The translations under genes and the position numbers were made by a program. Under the pieces are notes generated by a model. It did not search any database. It was given only the letters and a program-made list of their open reading frames with translations, and was not told the DNA's origin. From Acidimicrobiaceae bacterium (GTDB lineage Bacteria; Actinomycetota; Acidimicrobiia; Acidimicrobiales; Bog-793), in contig DAIDIA010000253.1 in the NCBI GenBank assembly GCA_027459565.1, positions 1 to 7,732 on the forward strand: a DNA stretch of 7,732 bases, read 5' to 3'. Shown here in pieces: positions 7,484 through 7,732 of the stretch (positions are counted from its first letter, which is position 1; each line of letters begins with the position of its first letter).

Positions 7484-7545
7484 CGAAGACCTCCTCGGCG
7501 ACGCGGGAGAGAGCACACGTGGCATTTGGCCGGTAGTGTCATCTC
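7484..7545. other. Divergent intergenic region between nuoA and the reductase gene
   Basis: These 62 bp separate the nuoA start from the GTG of the plus-strand reductase and should hold at least part of the control signals for both. It contains the nuoA ribosome-binding site and a CACGTG palindrome at 7516-7521. It also contains TAGTGT at 7534-7539 on the plus strand, which fits a TAnnnT -10 element six bases before the reductase GTG. I see no good -35 element for either direction and no clear -10 for nuoA. The nuoA promoter may therefore lie inside the 5' end of the reductase gene. Confidence 0.5.
7489..7496 (-). promoter_or_regulatory. Ribosome-binding site of nuoA
   Basis: On the minus strand this reads GAGGAGGT, followed by a five-base spacer and ATG at 7483. 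It is the strongest Shine-Dalgarno in the window. It decides the nuoA start in favour of 7483 over 7441, where the preceding bases (CATCTTTACGTT) show no such site. Confidence 0.75.
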
Positions 7546-7732
7546 GTGCCCAACGCGATCGACCAGTCCGCAACCCACGCTCCGCGCCCGGCCGCCTATA
7601 CCTGTGATGTATTGGTCGTCGGTGGAGGTCCATCGGGTTCCGCGACCGCGTACTGGCTCGCTCAGATGGGCCTCGATGTGCTGTGCGTCGAGAAGAAGCA
7701 CTTTCCCCGCGAAAAGACCTGCGGGGACGGTC
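7546..7732 (+). CDS. FAD-dependent oxidoreductase, geranylgeranyl reductase family (5' part only)
   Basis: Only the first 62 codons are inside the window. The translation shows a short polar leader, then the FAD-binding Rossmann start DVLVVGGGPSGSATAYWLAQ (21-40). Next is the strand DVLCVEK (44-50), with the acidic residue expected to contact the FAD ribose, and FPREKTCGDG (53-62), which is characteristic of the geranylgeranyl reductase family. Such enzymes reduce double bonds of isoprenoid chains in menaquinone (MenJ type), archaeal-type lipids or chlorophyll side chains; which one cannot be told here. Location beside nuoA makes a menaquinone role plausible, but that is inference. GTG at 7546 is the first start after an in-frame TAG at 7534. 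No Shine-Dalgarno precedes it, so the mRNA may be leaderless. Other flavin-dependent halogenase or hydroxylase relatives are less likely because of the KTCGDG motif. Confidence 0.85.
   Translation, partial: MPNAIDQSATHAPRPAAYTCDVLVVGGGPSGSATAYWLAQMGLDVLCVEKKHFPREKTCGDG

Noticed and set aside
7516..7521. CACGTG palindrome as an operator
   Set aside because: Six bases only, the flanks are not symmetric, and there is no second copy in the intergenic region, so it gives no real support for a binding site.
7484..7633. Upstream in-frame extension of nuoA to an ATG at 7633
   Set aside because: The added residues are Arg-rich, lack conservation with NuoA, and run antisense to the reductase coding region. 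A far better ribosome-binding site supports 7483.
1..7732. Hidden novel system, mobile element, CRISPR array or RNA gene
   Set aside because: Nearly every base is accounted for by conserved complex I genes. I saw no terminal inverted repeats, spaced direct repeats, tRNA-like cloverleaf or transposase sequence. The only non-coding stretch of note is 62 bp.

Overview
The window is GC-rich and almost entirely coding. It holds the first seven genes of a bacterial respiratory complex I (NADH:quinone oxidoreductase, type I) operon on the minus strand, in the canonical order nuoA-B-C-D-E-F-G. A divergent plus-strand gene starts near the right end and is cut by the window edge. The closely packed nuo operon, several GTG starts, a NuoG that keeps all four N7-cluster cysteines, and a geranylgeranyl-reductase-like flavoprotein beside nuoA together suggest an actinobacterium-like, menaquinone-using aerobe, possibly from a deep lineage such as Acidimicrobiia. 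The lineage is inference; the sequence contains no rRNA or other direct marker.

Layout from right to left, in the direction of nuo transcription. At 7546-7732 is the 5' part of an FAD-dependent reductase on the plus strand. At 7484-7545 is a 62-bp divergent intergenic region, the only real non-coding stretch of any size. Then follow nuoA (7483-6992), nuoB (6982-6398), nuoC (6397-5879), nuoD (5882-4491), nuoE (4491-3922), nuoF (3925-2615) and nuoG (2618 to beyond position 1, truncated at its 3' end). From nuoB onward the genes abut or overlap by 1-4 bp, so they are very probably translated from one mRNA with translational coupling. The membrane genes nuoH-N are expected beyond position 1.

Functionally, NuoE, NuoF and NuoG form the NADH dehydrogenase module: FMN, the 2Fe-2S clusters N1a and N1b, and the 4Fe-4S clusters N3, N4, N5 and N7. 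NuoB, NuoC and NuoD form the connecting module, with cluster N2 and the quinone-reduction site. NuoA is a small membrane subunit at the junction with the proton-pumping arm. Every cluster ligand I looked for is present, so the encoded enzyme appears intact. The divergent reductase may saturate isoprenoid chains of menaquinone or lipids, which would link it to the quinone used by complex I.

I see no mobile element, tRNA, rRNA, CRISPR array, pseudogene or unknown system. The region is ordinary core metabolism. The points worth a second look are fine-scale: the nuoA start, a lengthened loop at the last N3 ligand of NuoF, the NuoD N-terminal extension, a G-run tract in nuoB, and a possibly leaderless start of the reductase.
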